This document shows positions 25,609-33,921 of a DNA stretch of 34,522 nucleotides, piece after piece. The DNA comes from Thiohalobacter sp. (GTDB taxonomy: Bacteria; Pseudomonadota; Gammaproteobacteria; DSM-19610): contig JALSRZ010000166.1 in assembly GCA_026984515.1 (NCBI GenBank), positions 1 to 34,522 of the forward strand, written 5' to 3'. A model generated the notes under the pieces. It was not told the origin of the DNA and made no database searches. It saw nothing but the letters and a program-made list of their open reading frames with translations. Both the position numbers and the translations under genes were made by a program. Within the stretch, counting starts at the first letter, position 1; each line of letters opens with the position of its first letter.

Positions 25609-26610
25609 ATGGGCCTGCTGCAGGAATGGCTGTCCAGCCTCGAAAAAAAACGCCGGCAGCTCAGGCTCGACAGGGCGGCCGCGCGCGCCAGGGAACGCAG
25701 GCTTCACGATGCCATCGAGCACGTGGTCGATGAAATCAATCCCGGACTCCGCGCGTTGGGCAGCTACCGGAAAAAACTGCGGCCCTGTGTCGAGCACACC
25801 CTGGACTACTGCGCCAGCCTGGTAAGCGACCTGCCGATCAGTGTTGAAGTCAGCAGCAGGAACTGGGGACGGGAACCCGCGGTCAAGGCATTCTTTTCCA
25901 CGGCCAGTGAAGTGCAACAGGTCTTCAGCCGGAGCCGGGAAATACGCGACTTCTTTGACCACCACCTGGAGGCCGAATACTGCCACGCGCTGTTGAGCAT
26001 GGAACGCAGGGAACGCACCACGCTGGGCATGGAAATGCACGGGGACATGATCAGGCGGGACGTGCGCCAGACCACGGTGAGCTTTACCGATCACCGCGTG
26101 CTCACCCCCTCTGCAGACGAACAGGAACTGAAAGAGAAACTGCGAAAACGTGCGTTTGAAAGCCTGGTCGCTTACACGCTGGAAAGAATCAGCGAGCTGG
26201 TTGCCGCGCGCCATCTGGCGGAAGAACAACGGCAACTGCTGAACATGCGCCGCAAGATCGATCGACTGAAAGGCAACAGTTTCGAACCACTGCTACGCAC
26301 CACGGAGAGCACAGAAGAACAGGCGCCCGGGCCGGTCCTGTATGCACAGCAAAGGGCCGCCCTCAGCACCCTGAACGACTATATCGACCGCATCGCCGAC
26401 GTTCTGTGCCGGCCGGAAGACTGGCTGCGGGTATACCGCGTGCCCCTGCACCTGGACAAAATGAATATCAAACTGGACGCCGCCTCCGATACGGAAGGCT
26501 ATACCCTGCAGCTGACCGAAGCGACCCTCGGCGAACAGCTGAAACGCACCCTGTTTATCGCCCGCTTCCCGCGCGACGAACTGCTGCCTGAACAGGACTT
26601 CCTGGCATAA
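25609..26610 (+). CDS. Unrecognised charged protein, last gene of the pta-ackA unit
   Basis: 333 residues. I do not recognise a family. It has no signal peptide or membrane helix. Residues 1-45 are highly basic and helical (LSSLEKKRRQLRLDRAAARA), suggesting a coiled coil. Residues about 60-150 are mixed, with FFDHHLEAEYCHALLSMERR; 150-215 hold RRDVRQTTVSFTDHRVLTPS; 180-240 is another strongly helical charged stretch ending RQLLNMRRKIDRLKG; the C-terminal third has WLRVYRVPLHLDKMNIKLDA and ends EATLGEQLKRTLFIARF. The gene begins 4 bases after ackA, so it is almost surely co-expressed with pta and ackA. An earlier ATG at 25549 lies inside ackA; the 25609 start is the better fit to gene spacing. 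Confidence 0.85.
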   Translation: MGLLQEWLSSLEKKRRQLRLDRAAARARERRLHDAIEHVVDEINPGLRALGSYRKKLRPCVEHTLDYCASLVSDLPISVEVSSRNWGREPAVKAFFSTASEVQQVFSRSREIRDFFDHHLEAEYCHALLSMERRERTTLGMEMHGDMIRRDVRQTTVSFTDHRVLTPSADEQELKEKLRKRAFESLVAYTLERISELVAARHLAEEQRQLLNMRRKIDRLKGNSFEPLLRTTESTEEQAPGPVLYAQQRAALSTLNDYIDRIADVLCRPEDWLRVYRVPLHLDKMNIKLDAASDTEGYTLQLTEATLGEQLKRTLFIARFPRDELLPEQDFLA

Positions 26611-26675
26611 CAAACCTCCGCCAGGCTACTACTCACCGGCGGGCAGCGTATGCAGACCGGCGGTTCCCGGTCAAC

Positions 26676-26702
26676 CCGTCATTCCGGCATACGGGATGAC
26701 GG
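26676..26702. terminator. Palindrome between convergent genes (possible bidirectional terminator)
   Basis: CCGTCATTCCG (26676-26686), loop GCATA (26687-26691), CGGGATGACGG (26692-26702): an 11-base stem with one T-G wobble. It lies between the stop of the unrecognised gene (26610) and that of the phosphoketolase gene (26722). It has no T-run, so the terminator reading depends on position; the sequence is also a copy of the CGTCATTCCGG palindrome found at 33797-33906. Confidence 0.5.
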
Positions 26703-26721
26703 TAAATGAATCAGGGCTTCC

Positions 26722-29115
26722 TCAATAGGGCCATCTCCAGTCCCGCGCCTCGGGCTGGTCGACACCGTACTCGTGCGCGTAGTTGCGGCACTCGATCTGC
26801 ATGTCGCGCAGGCGTTCCTTGATATGAGCGCCGGCCACCTGCAGGCGCGGCACGCGGTCGATGACATCGATCGCCAGGCTGAAACGGTCGATCTGGTTCT
26901 CGATGGCCAGTTCCAGCGGCGTATTGATACTGCCCTTTTCCTTGTAACCACGCACGTGCAGGTGCTTCTGGTTGGTGCGACGGTAGGCCAGGCGGTGGAT
27001 CAGCCAGGGATAGCCGTGAAAGTTGAAAATGATCGGCCGGTCGCGGGTAAACAGGCTGTCGAAGTCACGATCCGACAAACCGTGCGGGTGCTCGTCCGCC
27101 GACTGCATGCGGAACAGGTCGACTACATTGATGAAACGAATCTTCAGATCATCGAAGTGCTCGCGCAGCAGTGCAGTCGCCGCCAGTGCTTCCTGGGTGG
27201 GAATGTCACCGCAACCCGCCATCACCACGTCCGGTTCGCAACCCTGGTCATTACTGGCCCACTCCCAGATACCGATACCCTTGGTGCAGTGCTTGATGGC
27301 CGCATCCATATCCAGGTATTGCAGGTGCATCTGCTTGTCTGCAACGATGACATTGATGTCATCGCGGCTGCGCAGGCAATGGTCGGCTACCGACAGCAAG
27401 GTATTGACATCCGGCGGCAGGTAGATGCGCGTTACTTGCGGGTTTTTATTGACTACCACGTCGAGGAAGCCGGGGTCCTGGTGAGTAAAACCGTTGTGGT
27501 CCTGGCGCCAGACCGTGGAGGTAATCAACAGGTTCAGGGAAGAGACCGGCGCCCGCCAGGGAATCTCCTCGCAGATGGCCAGCCACTTGGCGTGCTGGTT
27601 GTACATGGAGTCGATGACGTGCACAAAGGCTTCATAAGTGGCAAAGAAACCGTGCCGCCCGCTCAGCAGGTAACCTTCCAGCCAGCCTTCCAGGGTGTGT
27701 TCGGACAGCATCTCCAGCACCCGGCCGTCGGGTGACAGCTCGCCTCCATCCTCGTCTTCCGGCAAGTATTCGGCCAGCCACAGTTTTTTACTCACCTCGT
27801 AGATGGCCTGCAGCTTGTTGGAGGTATTCTCGTCCGGCCCGAAGACACGGAAGTTATCCATGTTCCTGCGCATGATGTCGCGCAGGAACTCCCCCAGTGG
27901 CGGTGTGTTGGCGATTTCCTGCCGGGCCGGTTCCGGCACCTCCACCGCGTAGTCGCGAAAGTCCGGCATGCGCAACGCCTTGCGCAGCAGGCCGCCATTG
28001 GCGTGTGGGTTGGCGCTCATGCGCCGCTCGCCGACCGGCGCCATGGCGCGCAGTTCCGGGAGTAGTTTGCCGGATTCGTCGAACAGTTCCTCCGGGCGGT
28101 AACTCTTCAGCCAGTCTTCCAGCATCTGCAGGTGCTGCGGGTTATCGCGTATGCCCGACAGGGGCACCTGGTGCGCGCGCCAGAAGCCTTCCACCCGCTT
28201 GCCGTCGACTTGCTTCGGTCCGGTCCAGCCCTTGGGCGTGCGCAGCACGATCATCGGCCAGTGCGCACGCGTCGCCCGGCCGCTTTCCCGTGCCTGACCC
28301 TGAATAGCACGAATCTCCGCCAGGCACCGGTCCATGGTGGCCGCCATACGCTGGTGCAGGACCTGGGGATCATCACCTTCCACGAAGCAGGGCTTCCATC
28401 CATACCCCTGTAACAGGGATTCCAGCTCCCCGTGCGGGATGCGTGACAGGATGGTAGGGTTGTTGATCTTGTACCCGTTGAGATGCAGGATCGGCAGCAC
28501 CGCGCCGTCGCGGATCGGGTTGAGAAACTTGTTCGAATGCCAGGAGGTCGCCAGCGGGCCGGTTTCCGCCTCACCATCCCCCACCGCAACGGCCACCAGC
28601 AGGTCGGGGTTGTCGAATGCAGCACCAAAGGCGTGCGATATACTGTAACCGAGTTCCCCGCCCTCGTGGATCGAGCCGGGCGTTTCCGGGGTACAGTGGC
28701 TGCCTATGCCGCCGGGGAAGGAAAACTGTTTGAAGAAATGGTGCATACCGTCCACATCTTCGCTCTTGTCCGGGTAAATCTCTGAATAGGTCCCCTCCAG
28801 GTACACCGGCGCCAGCACCCCGGGTGCTCCGTGACCAGGTCCGGCCAGGAAGATGGCATTCAGGTCCTCCTTGACAATCAGGCGGTTCAGGTGGGTATAC
28901 ATAAAGGCGAGACCCGGGCTCGCACCCCAGTGACCCAGCAAACGGCGCTTGATGTGTTCAATCTGCAGCGGCTCCCTGAGCAACGGGTTTTCCTGCAGGT
29001 AGATCATGCCCGCCGCGAGGTAGTTGCAGGCACGCCAGTAGGCATCGATTCTGGCAAGCACTTCGGGCGACAAGGGGTTATCGATGGTTTCCATTTCGGA
29101 CGCGGTTACAGACAT
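26722..29115 (-). CDS. xfp: Xylulose-5-phosphate/fructose-6-phosphate phosphoketolase
   Basis: 797 residues, usual length. TPP-dependent enzyme that splits xylulose 5-phosphate or fructose 6-phosphate with phosphate into acetyl phosphate plus glyceraldehyde 3-phosphate or erythrose 4-phosphate. Seen: [82 protein letters not shown] site [14 protein letters not shown] (179-192), [33 protein letters not shown], and the C-terminal [17 protein letters not shown]. Start ATG 29115 has AAGGAG 9 bases upstream; a longer reading to 29163 lacks support. It converges with the pump-pta-ackA unit and supplies that unit's substrate, acetyl phosphate. Confidence 0.96.
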   Translation of the reverse strand: MSVTASEMETIDNPLSPEVLARIDAYWRACNYLAAGMIYLQENPLLREPLQIEHIKRRLLGHWGASPGLAFMYTHLNRLIVKEDLNAIFLAGPGHGAPGVLAPVYLEGTYSEIYPDKSEDVDGMHHFFKQFSFPGGIGSHCTPETPGSIHEGGELGYSISHAFGAAFDNPDLLVAVAVGDGEAETGPLATSWHSNKFLNPIRDGAVLPILHLNGYKINNPTILSRIPHGELESLLQGYGWKPCFVEGDDPQVLHQRMAATMDRCLAEIRAIQGQARESGRATRAHWPMIVLRTPKGWTGPKQVDGKRVEGFWRAHQVPLSGIRDNPQHLQMLEDWLKSYRPEELFDESGKLLPELRAMAPVGERRMSANPHANGGLLRKALRMPDFRDYAVEVPEPARQEIANTPPLGEFLRDIMRRNMDNFRVFGPDENTSNKLQAIYEVSKKLWLAEYLPEDEDGGELSPDGRVLEMLSEHTLEGWLEGYLLSGRHGFFATYEAFVHVIDSMYNQHAKWLAICEEIPWRAPVSSLNLLITSTVWRQDHNGFTHQDPGFLDVVVNKNPQVTRIYLPPDVNTLLSVADHCLRSRDDINVIVADKQMHLQYLDMDAAIKHCTKGIGIWEWASNDQGCEPDVVMAGCGDIPTQEALAATALLREHFDDLKIRFINVVDLFRMQSADEHPHGLSDRDFDSLFTRDRPIIFNFHGYPWLIHRLAYRRTNQKHLHVRGYKEKGSINTPLELAIENQIDRFSLAIDVIDRVPRLQVAGAHIKERLRDMQIECRNYAHEYGVDQPEARDWRWPY

Positions 29116-29207
29116 GGCGGGATTCTCCTTGAATAAAACGTCATGCGGTACAGGACAGTGCACCGATATAGCCGGAACGTTCCTGCCCCGGGATTGCAGC
29201 TTTCACC

Positions 29208-29213
29208 AGTATA
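29208..29213 (-). promoter_or_regulatory. Possible -10 of the phosphoketolase promoter
   Basis: TATACT on the minus strand, 93 bases before the start codon. The expected -35 region is poor, so this is a weak call. The remainder of the 190-base spacer shows no gene. Confidence 0.3.
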
Positions 29214-29305
29214 GTCGCTGAACATCGGCAGCCTCAGTGGACAGCCCTGGCAAGCAGGCGCAGCGACCGGGATGTTCGAGGCTCCCGACCTGCAATGGTT
29301 CCCGC

Positions 29306-30052
29306 TCAGTAGATCCTTTTTTCCTTCTCGGTCACCAGCGGCCGTCCGCGCAGCAGCCTTCTGCCCCGCTTCAGCAGCTGCTTGCGCGGGTTCACGTCCT
29401 GGAACACGACCAGGAAGGCCTTGCGGAACGCGCCCTCGGCACACTGGATCTCGCGCACGCCGTGCCAGGAGTTGCCCTTGCGGCCGAAGATCAGGCTGTG
29501 GTTGTCCATGGTCTCCGCACTGATTTCCTCATCGAAATCCTCGAACGCCGGGCTGGAATCCGTCCTGAAACGGCCGTGGTCATCCAGAATCAGGGTCTGA
29601 CCGCCCCAGGCCGGGTCCCAGTCCTGCTCTGAATTCATGTAAAAGATATGCGACCCGAGCTTGCCGCGGGAATCACAGTGCGGTGATACCGTGCAACCGT
29701 TCGGCGTGTAATGCCAGTGGAAACGGAAACGAACGTGCCGGTATCCGAGCAGATCCTTTATAAATGCCCGGTACAGGTCACTGCGCAATTCGTCGACAAA
29801 GGCCTGCCAGGGGGCCGGCAGCGCCAGCCCGTCCTCGTACTCCAGCACGTAGCGGTTGTGACTTTGCTGTCCGTACTTGCGTTGCTTGCCGAAAAAGGTA
29901 GTAAACAGGGAGATATCCGGCATATTCGCCAGCAATTCCTCAAACCCCGTTGCCGTCAGCATACCCTGCGGATTGATCCAGGGATAAGGCTTCCGGTTAC
30001 GGAATACCTGCGTGTTAATGGAGCGGATCATTTCCTCGTTCAGATAGCGCAT
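29306..30052 (-). CDS. 2-oxoglutarate/Fe(II) dioxygenase-like protein
   Basis: 248 residues with the double-stranded beta-helix oxygenase pattern: SPHCDSRGKLGSHIFYMN gives HxD (H125, D127), NSWHGVREI gives the distal His (H197), and R210 (FRKAFLVVF) would hold 2-oxoglutarate. W149-GGQTLILDD matches the WGG-L region typical of prolyl-hydroxylase-like members. The substrate is unknown; related proteins act on peptidyl residues, on sugars or on secondary metabolites. The start ATG 30052 has GAGG 10 bases upstream. The tail (about 222-248) is basic: RKQLLKRGRRLLRGRP. It is upstream of and in the same direction as the phosphoketolase gene (190-base spacer), so the link may be only partial. Confidence 0.82.
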   Translation of the reverse strand: MRYLNEEMIRSINTQVFRNRKPYPWINPQGMLTATGFEELLANMPDISLFTTFFGKQRKYGQQSHNRYVLEYEDGLALPAPWQAFVDELRSDLYRAFIKDLLGYRHVRFRFHWHYTPNGCTVSPHCDSRGKLGSHIFYMNSEQDWDPAWGGQTLILDDHGRFRTDSSPAFEDFDEEISAETMDNHSLIFGRKGNSWHGVREIQCAEGAFRKAFLVVFQDVNPRKQLLKRGRRLLRGRPLVTEKEKRIY

Positions 30053-30405
30053 AAAACAGCGACCTCAACACAGCTTTTTCAAAGAAACCGGAACCGGACC
30101 TGGAAAGCGCCTCCGTCTCGCAGCCCGCCTCAACTCCGCAGAAAATGAGCGGGTTGAACGGGAACACCTGTCATTAAAAGGAATCCCGGCCAGGCGATTT
30201 CCGAATGATCCGGTTATGAAGCACCAAAGTATCGGAATTCGATAGTATGCGCAAACTGCAGGACAGTACAGCTCTTACTCGTCAACATGGCTCCCGTATA
30301 CGTTCCGTCAAAATATCGGACAGGCACCCAGGTGGTCGCACCCGTTCGGCGCGAATTTGTCTGGCGCGCGGGTGCCGGGCTCATGTGATGCATTACATCC
30401 CAACA

Positions 30406-30639
30406 CACTGCTGTCCCGTTAACCCGCCAACCACGTGACTGAAACATAAGCGGCAGGTACGTTTTGAGCCAGGTAAGGCTATCCGGACATGGAACCGGTA
30501 TCACCCGGTCAGGACACGCAGAACCTGCCATCCCTGGCCGCTCGACTGCCGCATCCCTGCGGCAGACGGTCCTGACCGGGTGATACCGGTCCCATGTCCT
30601 CACCTGCAGGCTCGCTCCAACGTTAACGGGACAGCAGTG
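30406..30639. mobile_element. 234-base MITE-like element with 18-base terminal inverted repeats
   Basis: The ends CACTGCTGTCCCGTTAAC (30406-30423) and its exact reverse complement (30622-30639) are perfect 18-base inverted repeats. They are flanked by a direct 9-base copy, ATCCCAACA, at 30397-30405 and 30640-30648, the sign of a transposition event. The element has no room for a transposase, so it must have been moved by an enzyme coded elsewhere. Inside it is a second long palindrome (30485-30515 with 30569-30599, one mismatch in 31) around an 8-base hairpin. The TIR start CACTGCTGTCC resembles ends I associate with IS4-like transposases; that is memory, not evidence. Confidence 0.9.
30485..30599. 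repeat. Nested palindrome inside the MITE-like element
   Basis: The arms 30485-30515 and 30569-30599 are 31 bases long with one mismatch; the inner loop holds CTGCCGCA (30546-30553), TCCC, TGCGGCAG (30558-30565), a perfect 8-base hairpin. If transcribed the element would make a very stable branched RNA; if single-stranded it would form a cruciform. Confidence 0.9.
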
Positions 30640-30906
30640 ATCCCAACAAAAAGTTTTATATCGCCGCTGACCGGTATCCGGTGTTTCGTAATCAGGTAAT
30701 GTACGATCGGACCACCAACGGTCCACTTCTCTACCACCGCATCACGCAGATTCCGCCATGCCCCCTGCAAATCCGATCACACGGTTTTCTCGTAGCTTAT
30801 CGATTCTTTTTCAAATACCATAATGCCAATTATTTTGTACTGAGTTCCCGTAAGATCATCTCCCTGTAGCGAATTTTCACCTTACCACCAACAACACACC
30901 CCAAAC

Positions 30907-33699
30907 ATGACAACATCCAGAAAACGCACCCGGAAAACCCCAAAGCGCCCACGGTTCACGGGCTGGTCAACCAGTGACGCCGACGAGATCGAACGCCGCC
31001 GGCTGCGTGGCCGTGAAGAGGCGATTCGCATTGCCCCCCTGGACCGGGCCGATGCGTTCTACGGCGCTTTCCTGGCCCACTCCAGTGGTGGAAATACTTA
31101 CCGTGTCGAAATACGTTCGCTCACAGAACACATCAACAGCTGCGACTGCCCGGATCACCGTGTCAATGGCCTGGGCACCTGCAAGCATATCGAGGCAACA
31201 CTGCTGCGACTCCAGCAACGGCGCAAACGCCTGTTCCAGAAAGCGGCCGGGACGGGCAACCCCGACATCGAAATCTTTCTGGATCGACGCAGCAACCAGG
31301 CACGTATACTCTGGCCGAAAACCAGCCGTCAACGTTCCAGGATCCGCAGCCTGCTGACCCCGTTCTTTGACGAAGAGGGCAACCTGACCGGCAATCCGCT
31401 CGACAAGCTGCCGGCACTGGAACGCGCCATCGCCGCCTCGCCCGCCAACATCCGGCGGCGCATCCGCCTATCGAACGAATTACAGCCCTGGCTCGAAATC
31501 CAGGACCGGCGTGCGGAACAGATCCGCGCCCGCCAGCACTTCGAAGCCACCGTGGCGTCGGGTAAAGAAAACCTGGATGCTGTCGTCAAAATGCCGCTCT
31601 ACGCCTACCAACAGGAAGGCATGCTGCACCTGGCCTTCACCGGCCGCGCACTGCTGGCGGACGAAATGGGTCTGGGCAAAACGGTGCAGGCCGTGGCCGC
31701 CTGCGCCCTGCTGCACCGCCTGCACGGAATCCGGCGCGTACTGGTGGTCGCGCCTGCTTCCCTGAAAGCCGAGTGGGAAGAACAGATCGCCAAATTTTCT
31801 GACCTGCCCTCGCTGATTATCCAGGGAACGCGCGCGCAACGCCTGCGCCAATACGAACAGTCGACGTTTTTTTACCTCGCCAACTATGAACAAATCCGAC
31901 CCGATGTAAAAGAAATCAATCAGATCCTGGCGCCGGACGTGATCATTCTCGACGAGGCCCAGCGCATCAAAAACTGGCAGACCAAAACCGCCACGGCAGT
32001 CAAGCAACTGAGCAGCCGCTACGCTTTCGTACTCACCGGTACCCCGGTGGAAAACCGTATCGACGAGATCTACTCCATCGCCCAGTTCCTGGATCCGCAT
32101 CTGTTCGGGCCGCTGTTCCGCTTTAACCGCGACTTCTACCAACTGGATGAACGCGGCCACGCCGTCGGTTACAAAAACCTGGACAAACTGCACGAACGCT
32201 TGCGCCCGCTGATGCTGCGCCGACGCAAGGCCGACGTCGAGGGACAGCTGCCGGGCCGTACCGTGAAGAACTATTTCGTCGCCATGCATCCGGAACAGCG
32301 CCTGCGTTACGACGAGTACAAGACACGGGTCGCCCGTCTTACTCAACTCGCCAAAAAACGCCCCCTGAAAAAAGAGGAAATGGAACGACTGCAACGCAAT
32401 CTGGCCTGTATGCGTATGCTCTGCGATACCCCGTATATTCTTGACCCGGCCTGCCGCATCTCCCCCAAGCTCAAGGAACTGGGCAACATACTCCAGGAGT
32501 TGATGGCTGACGGCGAGCATAAAATTATTATCTTTTCTGAATGGGAACGCATGCTGAAACTGGTCAGGAAGCAGGCCAAAGGCATGGGGCTGGGCTATGC
32601 CTGGCATACAGGAACGGTTCCCCAGCCAAAACGCCGCACCGAAATCCGCCGCTTCAAGGATGACCCCGAATGCCGCCTGTTCCTCTCCACCGACTCCGGC
32701 GCCGTGGGACTGAATCTTCAGGTCGCCGACGTAGTAATCAACCTGGATCTGCCCTGGAATCCTGCAAAGCTTGAGCAACGCATCGCCCGCGCCTGGCGCA
32801 AACACCAGAAGCGGCCGGTGCAGGTAATCAACCTGGTGTGCGAGCGCTCCATCGAGCAGCGCATGCTGTCTCTGCTGGAGCAAAAGCGTTCCCTGGCCGA
32901 GGGCGTGGTGGACGGCAAGGGAAAAAGCGAGATGGGCCTGCCTTCCGGCCGCGCCGCCTTCCTGGAGCGGATCGACAGCCTGATGGCCGATGGCGCGACA
33001 AAGCAACCCGCGCCGCCGGCAGACCCGCTGCAGCAACTGCGGGACCAGCTCCTGAATCAGTGGCGTGAGCGCCTGCAATTGCTGGAACTGCATGGCGAAG
33101 GAGAACAGCAAACCCTGCTGGTCGTCACCGACCGGGTGGACGATCCCTTGCGTGACAAATTCACCCGGCAACTCCATCAGCATCTCCCCAACCCGACGCC
33201 CCGACTGGAGTTGATGGATCGCGCGGCTTACCAGACTCTGCAACGCCTGATCGAGGCCGGCGTACTGAGCGCCAATACGGCCAGCGTCAAAACCCTGTAC
33301 TGCGCCTCGACTCCAGACACGCCACAAGATGACGGCCGGGCAAAACGGCTGGCCGAGGCACAAGAACACCTTGCAAAGGGTGAACACAAACAGCGCATGG
33401 CGAAGGTGCTGGCCGAAGGCGGCTTTGTGGCCGAAGCCCTGGCCCCTATGCGGGAAGCCGTAGAAACCGCCTTGCAGGCCCTGGCCATACGCTGGGACTG
33501 GAAAACAGAAGCACCGATCCCCATCGACCTTATCGACGCCAAACTGGTAAAGAAAGGCATGATGCCGGACGAAATCCTGTCGCTTGTCACCCACCTCAGG
33601 GCCGACCCGGCGGAAAGGGATGAAAAGCAGGCAACACGATGGCTCTTGCAGGGCGATTCCTTGATGGAGCATGTCGGCGCGCACCTGGAACAAACATAA
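30907..33699 (+). CDS. SWIM zinc-finger SNF2-family helicase-like ATPase
   Basis: 930 residues. Basic N-terminus (TTSRKRTRKTPKRPR), then a SWIM zinc finger: C79-D-C81, ten residues, C92-K-H94. The SNF2 ATPase begins near 233: motif I DEMGLGKTVQA (K258), motif II DEAQ (349-352), motif III LTGTPVENR, IV near IIFSEWERMLKL, V STDSGAVGLNLQVAD. Motif VI reads RAWRKHQ (628-634), where most SNF2 proteins have RAxRxGQ: the glycine is replaced by histidine. After residue 650 comes a 280-residue C-terminal part with charged helices (AEAQEHLAKGEHKQRMAKVL). SNF2 proteins translocate on duplex DNA; the role here is unknown. The gene lies alone, converging with jetD-like sequence. No Shine-Dalgarno site is visible before the ATG, and no earlier in-frame start exists nearby. 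Confidence 0.9.
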   Translation: MTTSRKRTRKTPKRPRFTGWSTSDADEIERRRLRGREEAIRIAPLDRADAFYGAFLAHSSGGNTYRVEIRSLTEHINSCDCPDHRVNGLGTCKHIEATLLRLQQRRKRLFQKAAGTGNPDIEIFLDRRSNQARILWPKTSRQRSRIRSLLTPFFDEEGNLTGNPLDKLPALERAIAASPANIRRRIRLSNELQPWLEIQDRRAEQIRARQHFEATVASGKENLDAVVKMPLYAYQQEGMLHLAFTGRALLADEMGLGKTVQAVAACALLHRLHGIRRVLVVAPASLKAEWEEQIAKFSDLPSLIIQGTRAQRLRQYEQSTFFYLANYEQIRPDVKEINQILAPDVIILDEAQRIKNWQTKTATAVKQLSSRYAFVLTGTPVENRIDEIYSIAQFLDPHLFGPLFRFNRDFYQLDERGHAVGYKNLDKLHERLRPLMLRRRKADVEGQLPGRTVKNYFVAMHPEQRLRYDEYKTRVARLTQLAKKRPLKKEEMERLQRNLACMRMLCDTPYILDPACRISPKLKELGNILQELMADGEHKIIIFSEWERMLKLVRKQAKGMGLGYAWHTGTVPQPKRRTEIRRFKDDPECRLFLSTDSGAVGLNLQVADVVINLDLPWNPAKLEQRIARAWRKHQKRPVQVINLVCERSIEQRMLSLLEQKRSLAEGVVDGKGKSEMGLPSGRAAFLERIDSLMADGATKQPAPPADPLQQLRDQLLNQWRERLQLLELHGEGEQQTLLVVTDRVDDPLRDKFTRQLHQHLPNPTPRLELMDRAAYQTLQRLIEAGVLSANTASVKTLYCASTPDTPQDDGRAKRLAEAQEHLAKGEHKQRMAKVLAEGGFVAEALAPMREAVETALQALAIRWDWKTEAPIPIDLIDAKLVKKGMMPDEILSLVTHLRADPAERDEKQATRWLLQGDSLMEHVGAHLEQT

Positions 33700-33796
33700 A
33701 CAGCCCGCATTTCTCACCGGGTTCCGTAGCGAGAAGGTGATAGCCGGAGCTGGATTTGCACTACGCATCCCTTCAAAAGTCCCGCACGGTATTTAG

Positions 33797-33906
33797 GGAA
33801 ACTCCGATTAATTCGTCATACCGGCGGAGGCCGGTATCCACGTCGTTGAAACCGCTGGATTCCGGCCTGCGCCGGAATGACGGAAAACGAATTAACCAGA
33901 GGTTCC
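33797..33906. mobile_element. 110-base palindromic MITE-like element with TTAG duplication
   Basis: The ends GGAAACTCCGATTAATTCG and the reverse complement of CGAATTAACCAGAGGTTCC match at 16 of 19 places. TTAG flanks both sides (33793-33796 and 33907-33910), a YTAR-type 4-base duplication as made by IS5-group transposases. The interior is a second inverted repeat: CGTCATACCGGCGGAGGCCGG against its reverse-complement copy near 33862-33882. The whole is a near-palindrome that would fold into one long stem. It lies 14 bases past the jetD-like stop and between two convergent genes. Confidence 0.8.
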
Positions 33907-33921
33907 TTAGAGAAGACACCC

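Larger units (their letters stand above)
30214..30726 (-). pseudogene. Open frame crossing the 234-base element; possible small gene interrupted in frame
   Basis: A 170-codon open frame on the minus strand spans the gap. The element plus one 9-base duplication is 243 bases, exactly 81 codons, so the frame stays open; removing them would leave an 89-codon frame whose joint reads KTFCWDVMHHMSPAPARQ. The end (WVPVRYFDGTYTGAMLTSK) looks protein-like but matches no family I know. Either a small unrecognised gene was hit by the element without loss of frame, or the frame is open by chance. No good ribosome site is present before ATG 30726. Confidence 0.2.
30053..30906. other. Long intergenic region with one element and no firm gene
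   Basis: 854 bases between the oxygenase start and the helicase start. The left part (30053-30396) shows no gene I can support. The middle (30406-30639) is a non-autonomous transposable element. The right part (30649-30906) includes an AT-rich stretch (about 30770-30870) that may hold the helicase promoter; a TTTTCA/TATTTT pair with a 17-base spacer is visible there but is weak. No ribosome site stands before the helicase ATG. Confidence 0.6.

Noticed and set aside
26773-27735. Long plus-strand frame opposite the phosphoketolase gene
   Set aside because: Shadow of xfp; no protein features.
29190-29214. Possible sigma54 (-24/-12) site before xfp (TGGTGAAAGCTGCA on the minus strand)
   Set aside because: The GG and GC doublets are 10 bases apart where the consensus needs 12.
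31480-33768. Very long open frame on the minus strand opposite the SNF2 gene
   Set aside because: The plus-strand frame has all SNF2 motifs; the minus reading has none and is a shadow.
33700-33792. Short stem TTCTC/GAGAA after the SNF2 gene as a terminator
   Set aside because: Only 5 base pairs with a long loop and no T-run.
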